From positions 7,947,491-8,011,490 of the forward strand of contig CM072905.1 of NCBI GenBank assembly GCA_037013685.1: a stretch of DNA of 64,000 bases. Reading direction: 5' to 3'. Positions 39,251 through 52,400 of this stretch are shown here, in pieces. Source of the DNA: Acridotheres tristis. Lineage: Eukaryota; Chordata; Aves; Passeriformes; Sturnidae. The number at the start of each line of letters is the position of its first letter. Position 1 is the stretch's first letter. Under the pieces are notes generated by a model, which saw nothing but the letters and a program-made list of their open reading frames with translations, searched no databases and had not been told where the DNA came from. A program made the position numbers and the translations under genes.

Positions 39251-41540
39251 CTGATAAAAACAAAGGTTAGGAAGAGCTTTTCAGTAAGATGAAGTTTCTC
39301 TAGGAAGGTGAACAATCCATATTTGCATTGCTAACTTTCTACATCTCATGTCTAAAAAAGGCTGCTTCTAATGCTGCAATAAAAGCACTAAAAAAGAGCT
39401 GTTCCAAAATTGAAACTCACAACAAATAAAATAGCAGGCAGTGAGAATTCAGAATGGATAGATTTTATTTGGAACCTCTTTCCACAATCACTCATAAGTA
39501 CTGCTTAATATTAGCATATTCTAGGGAAAGAAAGTTTGAAACTGGGAAAAAAAGCAACAAACCCAAGTAATTAATGCAAGTTCTGCTGGCTTTCAGCAGC
39601 TGTGATTCACAATATACCTTGAAGATCATGAGCAAGTGCATTACTTTGCAACTATTTTTCTCTTTTTGATCAAACACATGCTGCATTAATTTTCCATACA
39701 CATCAATTTTGTTCTCGAGAGTTGTAAACTAAGGCCCAGATGAATTCCAATAATCATATTTTGTGTTCATCCTATAAATTCTAGCTGAAGAATTTGCATT
39801 AATGCAGAACAAGACTGTTCCAGCATCATTTTGATTAAAAATTAACCTGAATCGTTCCTAATCAAGAAGAAAACCTATCTGAGACCTTCTTTTCTCTGCT
39901 TCCTATGTCCATCACTGAAATAAATGGTTATAGCAATGACCCTCCCCAACATCCTTTTCAATAAATACCAATGCAAATAATTCATTTACTTCTCTATAAC
40001 TCCTTTATCTTCCTTGACAGTTCTTCAGGTCCTGATCATTTATCAGCCTTACAGATCTTCTGAGAAGGCTGTTTCTGATGGGCTGAAGCCATTACCATCA
40101 CTGTTATTAGATTCAATGTCTTCCAATTACTCCTCAAGACCACTTTTAGCCTAATTTACTATTGCTTTACATGTCACTTGCCAAATCCTGCAGCCCCCCT
40201 CTCTCTTCTTTGCTGTTGTTAAGAAAGAGTTTTTTAGTTACAAAACTTTTTTTTTCGTCAGAATGTGTGAGATTCTTCTTTACCTACAGGAGAAAACCAC
40301 TCTTCAGATTTTGCACATTGTGTCTTCAAACATTCCCCACGAAACATTTTGCCTCTTAACAAGTTTGCATTTTCCTACATAGTTTCCCTTTGTTGTAAAA
40401 AAGGAACATTGTAGCCTTTTGATATTTTGGTGCTGAAGGGCATTCTGGGATTTGGTTTTTTCACTTGCCTGAAAATACTGATCCTGGCCACTGCAGATGC
40501 TTTAATGCTTACACAGACCCTGTATGGAGCTCCAGACTAAATTAAAAGCAGATTCCCTTTCCTTGTGTCACCCCAAACTATAAACACTACAGAAAGCAAT
40601 TCACAGCTCTAATTTTAGGTGTTAGTGCCTTTTTAAGACACTTTACTGCACTCAGACTATTTACAGAAGTGAGAGATATGGCAAGACCCAGGGTCTGGAA
40701 TAGCAGCCAGAGGTTGGGCATATCTGGGAGCTCTTGGTGCACCACTGGAGGTCCAGACAGCTGAAATGGCATCAGGCTTCTGTTTTTTAAACACTGATCC
40801 ACCTTCTGTCACGATCAAAAATTCACCACCTGCACTACTGCTCAGCTTATGGCAGTTCCAAAGGGGCAGCTTTTAAACCCTGTACTGTAAACTGAGGTTT
40901 GGGAAACATCTGCCCTTAGGAACTGCAGGTGGGGATTTCTAGTCCGTGTTAAATTGCACTTAAGACAAAGGTGCTTGAAACTGCACTTTTAAATGGCTTC
41001 TTCTAGGACTTGGCAAAAAGTGATGACTTAGGTTGCCAAAAGAAACCGAGTTGAAACTGCAATAGATTTGCCTTTATTCCTGTTAGCTCAGTGGAGAACA
41101 GAAGTCCCCAGGATCTCAGTAACTACAAAGAAACAACATCCAGTCCCTTCATTTGCAGTGCTCCCTACCCAAGTCACAGCAGACTCTACAAAGGCCCTGT
41201 TCCAGTGAACTCCCCCAAGCTGTCAGACTATTGCCAGAGGAAGTTCAGCTTTTTTTGGTTTTTGAAAGCAGGTGAATGAAACAAGTCCATGTAAAATGAG
41301 AAACTTTTTGGTTTCCTCTTGCTAGCACTTAAGAAACCCCAGAACACCACAGTTACATTTAAATCTCCTCCAATACTCAGGGCAGTATTTAAAAACAAAA
41401 ACAAAAAAAACCACACAGAAAAACAAACCACCACCACTTTGCTTAACATGCAGAGTTTTCTTTAAGCTATAAAAGTATCTATTACCCAACCTCCTCGTTA
41501 GGCCTCTTTTTTGTGATATCAAGTTCTTTTCCTAAAATAC

Positions 41541-41640
41541 CAGGTTGAAAGGGATTTTAAGGATCATCTGGTCCAACCTTTCTTGGTCCAGCCAAGCCTT
41601 TAAAGTATCCAGCCCTGGGGATCAACTTTCACCACTGCCA
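41541..41640 (-). repeat. CR1-type LINE 3'-end fragment, minus orientation
   Basis: The plus strand reads 'caggttgaaagggattttaa' then 'ggatcatctggtccaacctt', the reverse complement of the CR1 3' terminus, followed by a diverged continuation to 'ctggggatcaactttcacca'. Confidence 0.75.
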
Positions 41641-44170
41641 AAACCATTCCTTACACTAGACTCCATTATCAATTTTTACTTCCAGGCAATGCATCGTGTC
41701 AGTGGATTTCCAAAGGCACCAAGAATACAATGTATTTTATTACCATATTAGCACAGCAATTCCAACATCAGAGGTAGGAAGTGCCACTCCTCAAAAAAAC
41801 CTGAGGTTTGGTTGTGGGGTTATCTTTTCATTTCTGAGATTAAAATAGCCTCAGATTAGCTCAGAAAATGATACTGTAATTTTTAATGGAGCTCAATTTT
41901 CAAAACTGATTTACATAATGACACTTCTGAATCCATGTGCTTTAAATATGCTTAAAATAGAAATAAAGCTCCAAGCGGCCTCTCAGATGGCAACTCGTGC
42001 TGTCACTTTTAGGCAGGAATTAGTCATCTAAGAGCAAAACAAAAGGAAAACAATAAAAACATGGCTATATAAAGTTTGATTACGTTGTCAAAAGCACATG
42101 TTGCAGCTTTACTTCCTGAGCGACAATTTAATCTTTATTGCAGGAAATGCGCTAAAACATTTATGAACACAAAGCTCATGTTCTAAAGCAGGAGTGTCTC
42201 AGAATATCCCTGGAGGAGTTTGCCTTGTTCTTCCATATGGATCTGAGTCGGGAGGGATTTTTATGAGCAAGGAGTTTTACTACAGAATGAAGTGGTGTTT
42301 TCACAGATTGCAAATCGCTTATGAAATCCAAGCCTAACCCAAGTTATCTTTAAAGTGTCTGTGCTGGAGAGCTCTCCCAGAACAGGAAAGCAAGAGGAGC
42401 TGCAGGTCAGGGCCACAACAACTCCTGCACTGCCTGCTGCTGAAAGGCTTTATTAATCCCTTTTAAAAATCAGCCTTGATTTGTTAATTTATTTTTTAAG
42501 CTAAGTAAGAACTTGAGTTTTCTAGCTGGATTGCTTCCACAGCTTAAGGCAAAGCTGGTATTGTGGCTCAGCACTGAGGAGATATTCTGACAGCATTCTG
42601 CAATATTCCTTTGGGAATAGTGTTCTTCAACAACCTTCAGGTAGAGTCTATTTGTATTACTGCCCATACAGTATTTTAGAGTTCAGAAGCTCCTGCAGTA
42701 ATTGAAGGCTGAACAGAGACCTGCTCCAAACCTCAACAACCTCATTAATATTGCTGTATATGCAAAATAATGAAGGTTTATTTAATAACATAGGAAAACT
42801 GCCTTTTCAGCACAACATTCCTAATCCTTGCCCACAGATGCCTTTGTCTGGTTTAGCCACCACACTTTAATTCCAACATACCTCTTGTACCTTAAATCCT
42901 ACTTTATGCTGGAATCAACTGCCTTGACAGCTGTGGAAGTTGCTCTTACTGACAGAAATCCTACAACTTGCACACAACTGCTCAAGCACTGCTCTGGTTT
43001 TAACTTCCCTCACTGTACAAGAGGCCATTGTGCATTCCTGCACAGGCATTTTTCCTAACAGTGCTGAGGGGAGGGAAAACAATGGAAAAAAAAAAAGAAA
43101 ATCTTTAAACTAGAATTGTAAGGAACTGGCAAATAATCATCCAGACACAGGCTGTGGAGGCTTTATGGAAGGAATTAATAGATCCATGCATTGTTACAGG
43201 TGATAACAGATAATAGAGGGTTTGGACAGCACAGACTCAAGCTCTCAAAGACAAGTTCTCCAAATCTGGTATCATAAAGTTTCAAACAGAAAGGAAGAAA
43301 ATTATTACTTAGGACATCCTTCAAGATCTGATTGTAAGAAAGAAGTGGCTGAAATCTTGAAGTTAGAAAACAGCTTGAAGGGTGGTGATGAAATGGGATC
43401 AAAAATTAACATCAAAAAAAGGGCATCAAACTCTGGAAAGGCAGGCTTTGATTCCTTCAGGACACCTGAAATATTCTCCCATATGAAGAGGCAGGTGCTG
43501 TTTCTTGGAAATCACCAGGAATCTAAACAACAATGCAGATATCCACATGCATGGCAGGAATCCTGCACAAAGCAAGAGGTCACCAGCAATCCTTGTTTTC
43601 CCAAGTGCTGAAACAGATAAACTAAAATTCTGTATTTGCCTATTGCTAATTTTGTTTCCTGCTTTATCTTTACATGGCCCAGCTCTGTGACCTTTGCAGA
43701 GTAAATATGGGTGAAGGGAAGGAGCTGGTGTGACTGTTAAAGTGCCAGCTTTGTTCCCTTGATATCCAGGCTCAGTCATTAATCAAGAAGAGTCAAGCTG
43801 GTCCCTAATTACAAGCTCTCCAATCACCTCAAAAAAGAAAGCAGCATGCAAAACTAGGTCAAATAAATAAGAAGGAAATATGAAAAAAACCAGCACAAAC
43901 ACACAGGGACAAATCGAGAAAGGCCAGAAAAATATGAGCACTGTGCATGCAAAAAGCAACAACAAATCAACCTTTAAGTGCTTCATTAAAATGCAAGAGG
44001 AAATATTAGTTTAGATTCTGGGTGGGAAAGGGGGAGCAGTGACAGATGACCCGAGAGGGCTGAAGTGACAGTACTTTTCTTTCTGCTTCAGCCCTCCCTA
44101 AAGAGGTCAGCAGGGAACAGATGGCCAACAACCGCCGGCACTGGTGCCGAGCCCGCAGATGACGACACTT

Positions 44171-44222
44171 CTCCCAGGGATTTCTCCCAGGGATTTCTCC
44201 CAGGGATTTCTCCCAGGGATTT
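44171..44222. repeat. Perfect tandem repeat, 13 bp x 4 (CTCCCAGGGATTT)
   Basis: Four identical copies of CTCCCAGGGATTT lie head to tail. Each contains the small palindrome TCCC-A-GGGA. The absence of any difference between copies points to recent expansion. Confidence 0.97.
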
Positions 44223-45337
44223 CATGGGGCTCTGGCCAAGCTGGTGCCAGGGGCAGCAGAGCACCCACAGCCAGGCTGCTCCTGCCCAGGATCTCCACCT
44301 CCACCACTGCAATGGTCCATTCTGGCTTCCCTCCCAAAGGGCTGCAGAATACAGCGCAAGGTAAGACACCCAAGATGTGTTTACGATCCCTTTACCCAAA
44401 ATTTGAGATGATTTGGCTTCTCAAAAAAACTCACATGAAATGGCAGGGAAGAAAACAAGATGGAGCTCAACATTTTGCTACCACTCCAAAAAGGAAATAA
44501 AGCCAGCAAAGGCAAGAACAGCTTAAAAATTCCCGAGTGAAATGGGATGTTCCCCCACTGGCTGGGCCTGCTGCCACTCACCACAGGAAGAGCCATGTCT
44601 GAGCCATTGCAGGTTACCTTAAAGCATGAGCAGGTGGATGGATGGCACTCTGGAAGAGCAGCAGATGGCAAAGACTGTGCATATCATTTAGAAGGAAAGA
44701 GAGAAAAACATCAGCAAGAGCTAACAAGGATTTGTGGAGAAAAGAAAAAAAATCTGATTTTTTTTCCCTACAGCCTAGTCCCAGGTAATTTTGAGAAACA
44801 TGAAAGAGAAGCAACCAAACTACATAACTGACTTGTCAATCCACACGGAGATCTTTGTTAGTAGGAATAAAACTGCTTTATTATTTGATAGATTTAAGAA
44901 CTATCATTTAATAATTATAACAACAAAATTACAGTAAAAACCCACAAAACCTCTCCCACAAGGCAGGGACCTGATGAATTTTTGTTGCAGTGTACCACAC
45001 ATCCAGCAGAAAAATTTTTATTAACCACTCTGCTCCTGGAAAAATATGTCCACTTACTTCATTTCCAGAATATATCAAGTCATGGGGCTGCAAAACAGTT
45101 AAGGAAGGACAATATTCAGAACACCCTGATAAATTCAAAATGCAGAAAAAAGGCAGAAGATCAGTGAGAAAAAGTGCAAGGTACCATGTTTGGCAGGAAA
45201 AATCCTATATAAATACAGCATAGGAACAAGTTGTAGAATACCAGTTTTGGGGAGGAAAAAAAGCAGGTGCTACAGTGGATTTCACTCCAAAGGCAAAGCC
45301 ACAACATCACAGATGGTCAGAAATTCATTCAGCTGCT

Positions 45338-45480
45338 GCTCTGTGTCCAGTTTGGGACTATCTACAGCAAGAGAGACACAGGTCAGCTAGAGAGCCCAGA
45401 AAACAGCACCAAGGAAATCAAAAAAGCACAGACCCTTGGAAAAACCTTCAGATTTGGATTCACTTAATCTAAAGAGATCA
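45338..45480 (+). repeat. Diverged CR1 fragment, plus orientation
   Basis: 'ctgctctgtgtccagtttgg' followed by 'gactatctacagcaagagag' and 'agctagagagcccagaaaac' matches, in order, the CR1 region usually reading as 'tgtgtccagttttgggctcc' and 'cagtacaagagagacatgga'. The element may extend left to about 44980, but that part is too diverged to be sure. Confidence 0.55.
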
Positions 45481-48400
45481 CAACCCTGTTATTCAAAAAG
45501 GTGTTAAAAGATAGAAGAAGAGAAGCATGGAGTAAAATCTTTTTCCTTTAGCTGTGGTAAGTAGCACTGAATTTAAATTGCAACAAAGAAGATTTGGATT
45601 AGGCGAAAAGAAAAATCCTCCACACTGAAGCATTTAAAAAAACCCCAACATTAAAATGTATACCAAGTCTTTATAAATATACATTTGGAGAAGAAAAGAG
45701 GAAAAACACAAAAAGAAAAGAAGATTTATTTTTCATGAAGCAGCACTGATACAAGGCCACACTGATGCCTAGACACAAAAACAATTAGACAGGGAACTGG
45801 AGGCCTCTACTCAGCCCTACAAAGTGAAATCCTACAATCTCCCTTCCAGGGAGTTAGTGGGGGAAAAGCCCCCAGCCACACCACTGTGGACAGGTAGGTC
45901 TATGGAACAGTTACATGTACAGGTGTGAGCACACAGCTTCAAACAACACCCTGTAATTTGAAAGTCCGGGTGCAAGTTTGCTCCTATGGGGAGTCATAAA
46001 TAAGAGTTTTTGTTTGACCTCAGTTTATGATTTCTTGATCCCATGTTTTGGGGCTTCTCACTGTCCAATTATGTCCCTGTCCTGCAATTAACCCTCCTTA
46101 ACAGATTGTTTGTCTTGACAGGGGATTCCTTCCCCTGAAACACCAACATCATCCATTGCTAGCAGATGTGGGCTGGGACTTTGATACCTCCAGTTTCTGG
46201 TGAACTTATCCTGAAGTGTGTAACAGAAAGCTGATTTTCTGAACAGGGGTAGCAGCTGGATTCCTGCAGTCACTTAAAAATTCCACCAAATTTGGAGTCT
46301 CTGCAGGAGCAGAGTGTAGCTGCCATTCAAAACCAACCAAGAACATCACAGCATCAGCAAAGAACATGGTGTGAAAAGCAACACATTCAATTAAAATTGG
46401 TGAAACTAGAGGCAGATTTTATGTTGTCCAAGAGATTAAATTAATAATCCTGCTCCTACAACCCGTAAAATAGAAATTCCAGGATCAGAAAGAGCTTCTG
46501 TGTTCCATGCTCTTTCTCTAGGCTGCATTTCCAGCAGTAGCACACGATGTTTCTAAGATGCCACTTTGGAATATTGGTTGAAGAGCAGTAAGATCCTGGC
46601 AGGACCCTAAGGAGAAAAAAGGAGAATTCTAGCTGGTGTGTGCTGCAGGACTTGGGCTCCCACTGGAAGTTTCCAGTTCACCCAATGTTAACTTACTGTG
46701 ACTCTCCTTTATGTACATGTAAGGTAAATAACCACTCAAGCAGATTAGATTAGAACAAAAATAAAGCAGTACAGGTAGTTACTATTATTCAATTCAAGAT
46801 ATTTTTCAAAAGCGCCCCGACCTGGCCTTGATTTAGCTTCTACTGGTTAGTACCAATGACTAAGGGGGGAAATTCCAGAGAAGAAAAGGTTTTATAAACT
46901 AAGGATGCAGATGAACTATGACTGAGAAGCCACAAGTTTGAAGAGCCCCTGTCTGAGCACTGCCAAGTCCCAGTAAATGTTTGCAGGGCTTGGAGTTTTT
47001 GTTTTTCATCTAGAGACTTCCTCTTGGTTTTGTTTAACACACTCCAGTTTCTCCTGGTGTGTTAGCTGAGAGGGATGGGTACTGATGAGAGCACTGGAGT
47101 ACAAGCAGGAATGTTTCAGGTGTTTCATTGCTAAGCAGTGCACACCAGAGTAGATCTGCAGAGCAAAGCTGTCACTGCAGAGGATTTCCTATTCACACCA
47201 TCCCTGTTTCAGGTGGGGCCTGGCTCCAGTCTGCTCCCATGCAGCAGGAAAGCATTAACTGCACCCCTGGAACTCATCATCCAGTGACGTTTTATTTAAA
47301 AGGAATCTGATAACTGCACTCCAGGACACATGATGCCAATCAAAGCACAGCAAGTGAGGACAATCACCTGATCAATCATGGAACTTCCAATCCAAATGCA
47401 GAGATTCATGTAGATAATCACACAGGGATGCCACCACACAGGTACATCCACTCTCCTGTGAAGGTGTTGCTCTCCACAGTGCAGGCCTATTAGCATACAC
47501 AGAAGCTCCAACATGGGGCAGCTTAGCAGGCAAATCTGAGCATGGGCTAGAACTGAACACCAAACCTCAGCCAGTTATGCATTTCGGGCATGAACCACAT
47601 CAGAATTTGCTCCCTCAATCTGCTGGCAACACCCCAGCACACTTTAAGTACCCCACCATGGGCACCACTCAGGATATGCAAGGACAAAAAGAAAAATGCC
47701 CCACACCCCCCAAAAAAGCTTGCATTAAATTCATCACTCAAAGCAGCCTGCAAACAGCAAGAAACACGCTATGAAAAACAACTCTCCTCCCCCAGCAAAC
47801 ATGGGACTGATAGAAAAATTAAGCTACACACTGTGAAGAGTGCAGATAACCAGATTTACTTTCCCAGCACTGCCTCCCTCCCAGTTGATGATAGTTACCC
47901 TCAGTTGATCTGGCATCTGCTCCACAGCTCGTCCCCAATCTTCCTGGGACATAATGCACAAAGGAAAACAGCTTTGGAATCCAGCAGCTCAGCAAGAGCA
48001 CAGCATGTTTGTCTCTCCAGATACCGATGGCTATTTTGGTTTCTGTAAATACTTCAGAAGATGAGAGCCCTGTGCCAGCAGAGGCAAAGCCCCCTAAGTG
48101 TCACCCTTAGCTGACCCAGGAGCAGAAGCAACCTAGAGACAAGCTGCTGGCTCTATTGAGCTGAACTCCAAGAACACTTTAGAGGAGCACTGCTTCCTGG
48201 GGCAGCTGCACAGGGACACTGCAACGTAGGAGGCCAGGAAACTGGAACAGGAGCAGCAGCTCCACAGGATGTTTTGCTACGCAGACTCAGAGCTGACCAC
48301 TCCCAGGGACGGAGGCTGGTGGAGCCAGTCGGTCACCTGTCATTCTGTAGGGACAACGAGGTCAGGAGGGACAGGTCAAAGCTGGGAGCACTGTGCAGCA

Positions 48401-49065
48401 AACTTTCAGAGCCCTCCAGCAAGCACAGCTAAGCCTTTATGCTCCTCTGTTGAAAACAACTGAAAAGTTTGTTTGTGTAACTACAGTGACGCACCTTTTT
48501 GCCTCTAGGGATCTCCAACACACCTAATCCTCCTTTCCCCCTTCCATCACAGTTTGGTGCCAGTACTCAATTATTTCAGAGCCCAAGCACTTTGTCAGCA
48601 CAGTGAACTTATTTATTTAACAGACTGAAGATCAGGTTGGTGTTCTCACACAGGTGGGGCTGGACAACACAACCAACAACATCAAAATGTAGGAAATAGA
48701 ATTTCCCCTGAAGACAGATATGTTTATGGTGCTGCTCTTGTGTTTATTTTGGGAATAAGGTGGTGCTTACATCTTCAGCAAAAGACCCCTGTAGCTTACA
48801 GCAGCCACAGACACACAGGTCCACTGGGTGTCCATGCTCATGAGTGATTAAACAGGCCCAGGAAGGTGAGTAACACCTCTCCTTAGGCAGACTTCCTGCC
48901 ACAGGCACAGTGGAAAAATGCACACACTGCCCTCATTCCTACCCACAGGCAGGGAAACTGCACCAGGCCTGTCCAAGAATAACAGCAACACACAGGAGCA
49001 GGACAGTGAGAGCAGCAGTGACCAGACACACACGTGTCACTCGACCTGAACACTCATCTGTCCTC

Positions 49066-49112
49066 TGAGATGACCTAAGGCCCCCTCCAGCATAGGCTTT
49101 CCTGTGATATTA
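49066..49112 (+). repeat. Short CR1 3'-terminal remnant, plus orientation
   Basis: 'gagatgacctaaggccccct' then 'ccagcataggctttcctgtg' resembles the CR1 terminus (GATGATCTAAGGTCCCTTCC-like, then a CTATTCTGTGAT-like end). Confidence 0.5.
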
Positions 49113-49395
49113 AAATCATTTCCTAGATGTGTGGCAGAAGCTGGAGAAGCCAATGTCTAGGAAGGCAGGGGTTGGGCCTCTGCTACAACAGCACTGAGAT
49201 CTCCAGGTGTCACCTGGGCAGGCACAAGTGGTGGGAGATGAGGACACTGCTGCAGCCTGCAGACCTGGATGGGGGAATCAAAGGACAGCAGCCTCACAGG
49301 GAGGGGGTGTCACAAGAGCTACAACCAGGAAAACACAAGGACACTGTTCCTCCTGCGATGGAGCCCAGGGTGGGAAGGATGAGGTGCTCTCTCTC

Positions 49396-49412
49396 CACAC
49401 ACACACACACAC
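49396..49412. repeat. (CA)8 microsatellite
   Basis: Eight CA units plus a partial unit. Short and probably weakly polymorphic. Confidence 0.9.
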
Positions 49413-52400
49413 TGCTGAAGGGGAAGCTGAAGTCCCTCTGTGCTGTGTCACCTCATCATTCCTGCTCCCACACGGACAGCTAAGGTGAATGCACAGCTCC
49501 TGACACAACAAGGCAAAACAAGACGAAAAAAGGAAAAGAGATGTCAAAAGAACTCCTCGTCTTAGAAACCAAAAGGGAAATAAACTTAAAGCAAGTATGA
49601 TAATGGAGATACCAGTTTCTGTAAGATGTTTATTCTTTTAGAAGATTTCAGAATACACAAACCCTTAATTTCCTTCCTCTGCATTTTTAAATTTGCTGAG
49701 TGAGCTCATTGAACATTCAAGCTGTTGTCTTCAAGTTTTCCAAATACCATTCTATTTAAAGGCACTGTGAATAGGGAATTCAATTTATCAAATGAATGAA
49801 AGAAGAATTCTTAGCAGGAACCCTGGTGAGCTAATCAAGAGTCACAATAAAATGTCAGGGGTCCTGGAATTCTCGGCAGGAGGTTAACACCAAATTTGAT
49901 CCGAGTCAAGGAAGACAAAACACTCTATAGACTAATAAACTGTACTCAAAGTTGTGCACTGCGAATTTGTGAAAGTTTAAACACAAATGAAGAAAATCTA
50001 CTTGGTCTGTGCACTTTACACACTCCCAGTATTTCACTACAAAAATAAAGCTGTTCGTCATAATCATGTCATTTAACTTAAAGAAAATACTTTTTGAAGC
50101 TTTTAATACATTTTGAAGCTTTAAAGTTTTTGTTCCATTGTATCTTCAGCTGCAAGGCTGTTTTGAAAATTAAGATGGCAACATAATTTGAGTAAGATAA
50201 GAAACAATTACTCTGTACCTATCTTTAAGCTGGAAAGTGGATTCAGTTAAAGAAACATCCTATCATCCAAAATTAAGGAAACAGCATAATCCATGCCAGC
50301 AACTTTCCTTCCACAAACCTACCACAGTTTAAAAGATTAGCTCTGCGGTGCTGAAAGGGTAATCCTTAAAACTTGATGGACTTAATGGAAAAAAACTTCT
50401 CTGCTCCTCTACTCCACTTTCCATAGTAAAAGCATAAATTAGAATATCACACCCAGCATCAGAATGGGCCATCATCCATTTTTCAACTTAGCAAATGAAT
50501 AGCAGCTCCATGGGGGAGGAGAGACAGGGTGGGGGAGAGCTGGGGAAAGGAAATAGCCATAAATGATCTTCCAGGACAGGAAGACTAGTTGCAGTAAATA
50601 CCACTTTGGAAATCAATTTATGGTCAATTATGATCTTAGTAATAACTATTTTATGCCTTCATTTAGTGCATGAAACGCCCAGGGGAGCAAATATTCTCAG
50701 AAATATATCCAATATGTCTCCAAGTATGTTATCTGATCAGTAGGTGCAGACAGAATTCCAGAAAGAGCAGCTCTTGCTTGTCTGGATGCTGACTGAGGCA
50801 CTGGGGATGGGGCAGGATAGAAGCACAATTTCAGTGCAGTTGGACTATCAGTGTTGCAATATCACCCAGATAAAAAGGATTGTATCTATCAGTCAGGGTT
50901 GTTGGCTTCAAAAGCAATGACTTTTGTCATCACTGCAGGATTTCACCTAGAAATTTGTGAAGTACATTTCATTCTCACAAATGTAAGAAAAAATTAAAGT
51001 TGAGGGTCTTTTTTTTAGGCAAATCACTATGCAAACATCCATCCACTAAGCCAACCATTGCTTTATTCAATTATTATATGTAAATGTGGTAGCAGAGTAT
51101 AAAGACTGACATCTCTAACGCACTGTTGGTGTAATGAGACTTACTCGGACCATTCTTTTCTCAAGTGAAGGAGTTGAGTTCTATGAGATTGATTAGAAGA
51201 ATAGAAATAGTAAAAATTACACATTCACCAAGCTGCACAAAGTCCCAGATAATCAATCTTTCACCTGAAATAGTGCTATTTATACAGAGACTCTGCTCCT
51301 TAACAGCAGCAGTTCTATTACTGTGAGAGACCAAATTTAGCTCCACACCTGGATCAGACATATATTTTATTATGATCATAGTAGAAAACATTAAATAGCA
51401 TTTAGTTTGCTACCACGAGGCTCTCCTCCTTCCTTATCAGAGGATGCTGCATCTTCCATATTAATTTATTTTTGAAAGACTTAAGATAAACATATACCTC
51501 ATTATAGTTTACAACAGCAAAGAGAAACCAAATAATTTCATAGGCAGGAAGATGTGAACAGCACACATATGCCAACAGGTTATTTTTAACTAAAAGCAAT
51601 TTTTCCTGCATCACAAAACAGGAATGAGGTACAATACTGGGCACTTACACCATTCCAGTCACGACAGCATAAGGAGATAAGGATGATTAGATTTGCAGAG
51701 ATGGACATCTTTTGCAAGAGAAAGAATTTCAAGCTGCAGCACCCATTTCAAAGCTGAGGATGTGGTAAAAATTCAGACAACAGAAACACTGGAAGCAATT
51801 CTCCTCTGTTAAGTAAGTTTGTGCACTTGGTAAGTGCAATTAAAAACACTGAGGGAAGAGGAAAGTTGAGACGTGCAGATGGACAGAATGATGTTAGCAG
51901 AAGGATAATGAGGAATCCTGCTCCTGCCTTTGGTAATACACTTGCATAAAGAGACTTGATTTACACACACCCCCTGCAATAGGTTATACTACTGAAGTTT
52001 TTAGCTTCATATTTCATGTGCAGGATCATCCTCAAGGCTACTGTGTAGATACACTGAATTCAAGTAAAAACATTACAGACCACCAAGTCCACCTTCTATA
52101 GTCTATTAATGACCTTGCAGGAACACAGGAAAATGAGACTCGGCACATTATGCATCTGTAGAGCTGATTTTTTTTTTTCCCTTGGCATTCTCCCTGAACT
52201 GCTCCTTTTTTCTAGAATGGTTTGTGTTAAAGCACTGGGCTGATGCTCTTTTGTTTACCAGTAACCAGCAACTGTTTAAAAACAAGGATCTCCATTGTCA
52301 GCACCAATGAATGACATGAGCATCAGCCATGAAAACACTTTGGAATTCTGAAGAACTAAAAGACCTGAGAGTCAGAGGCTTGAGCAGGACTGAAAACGGA

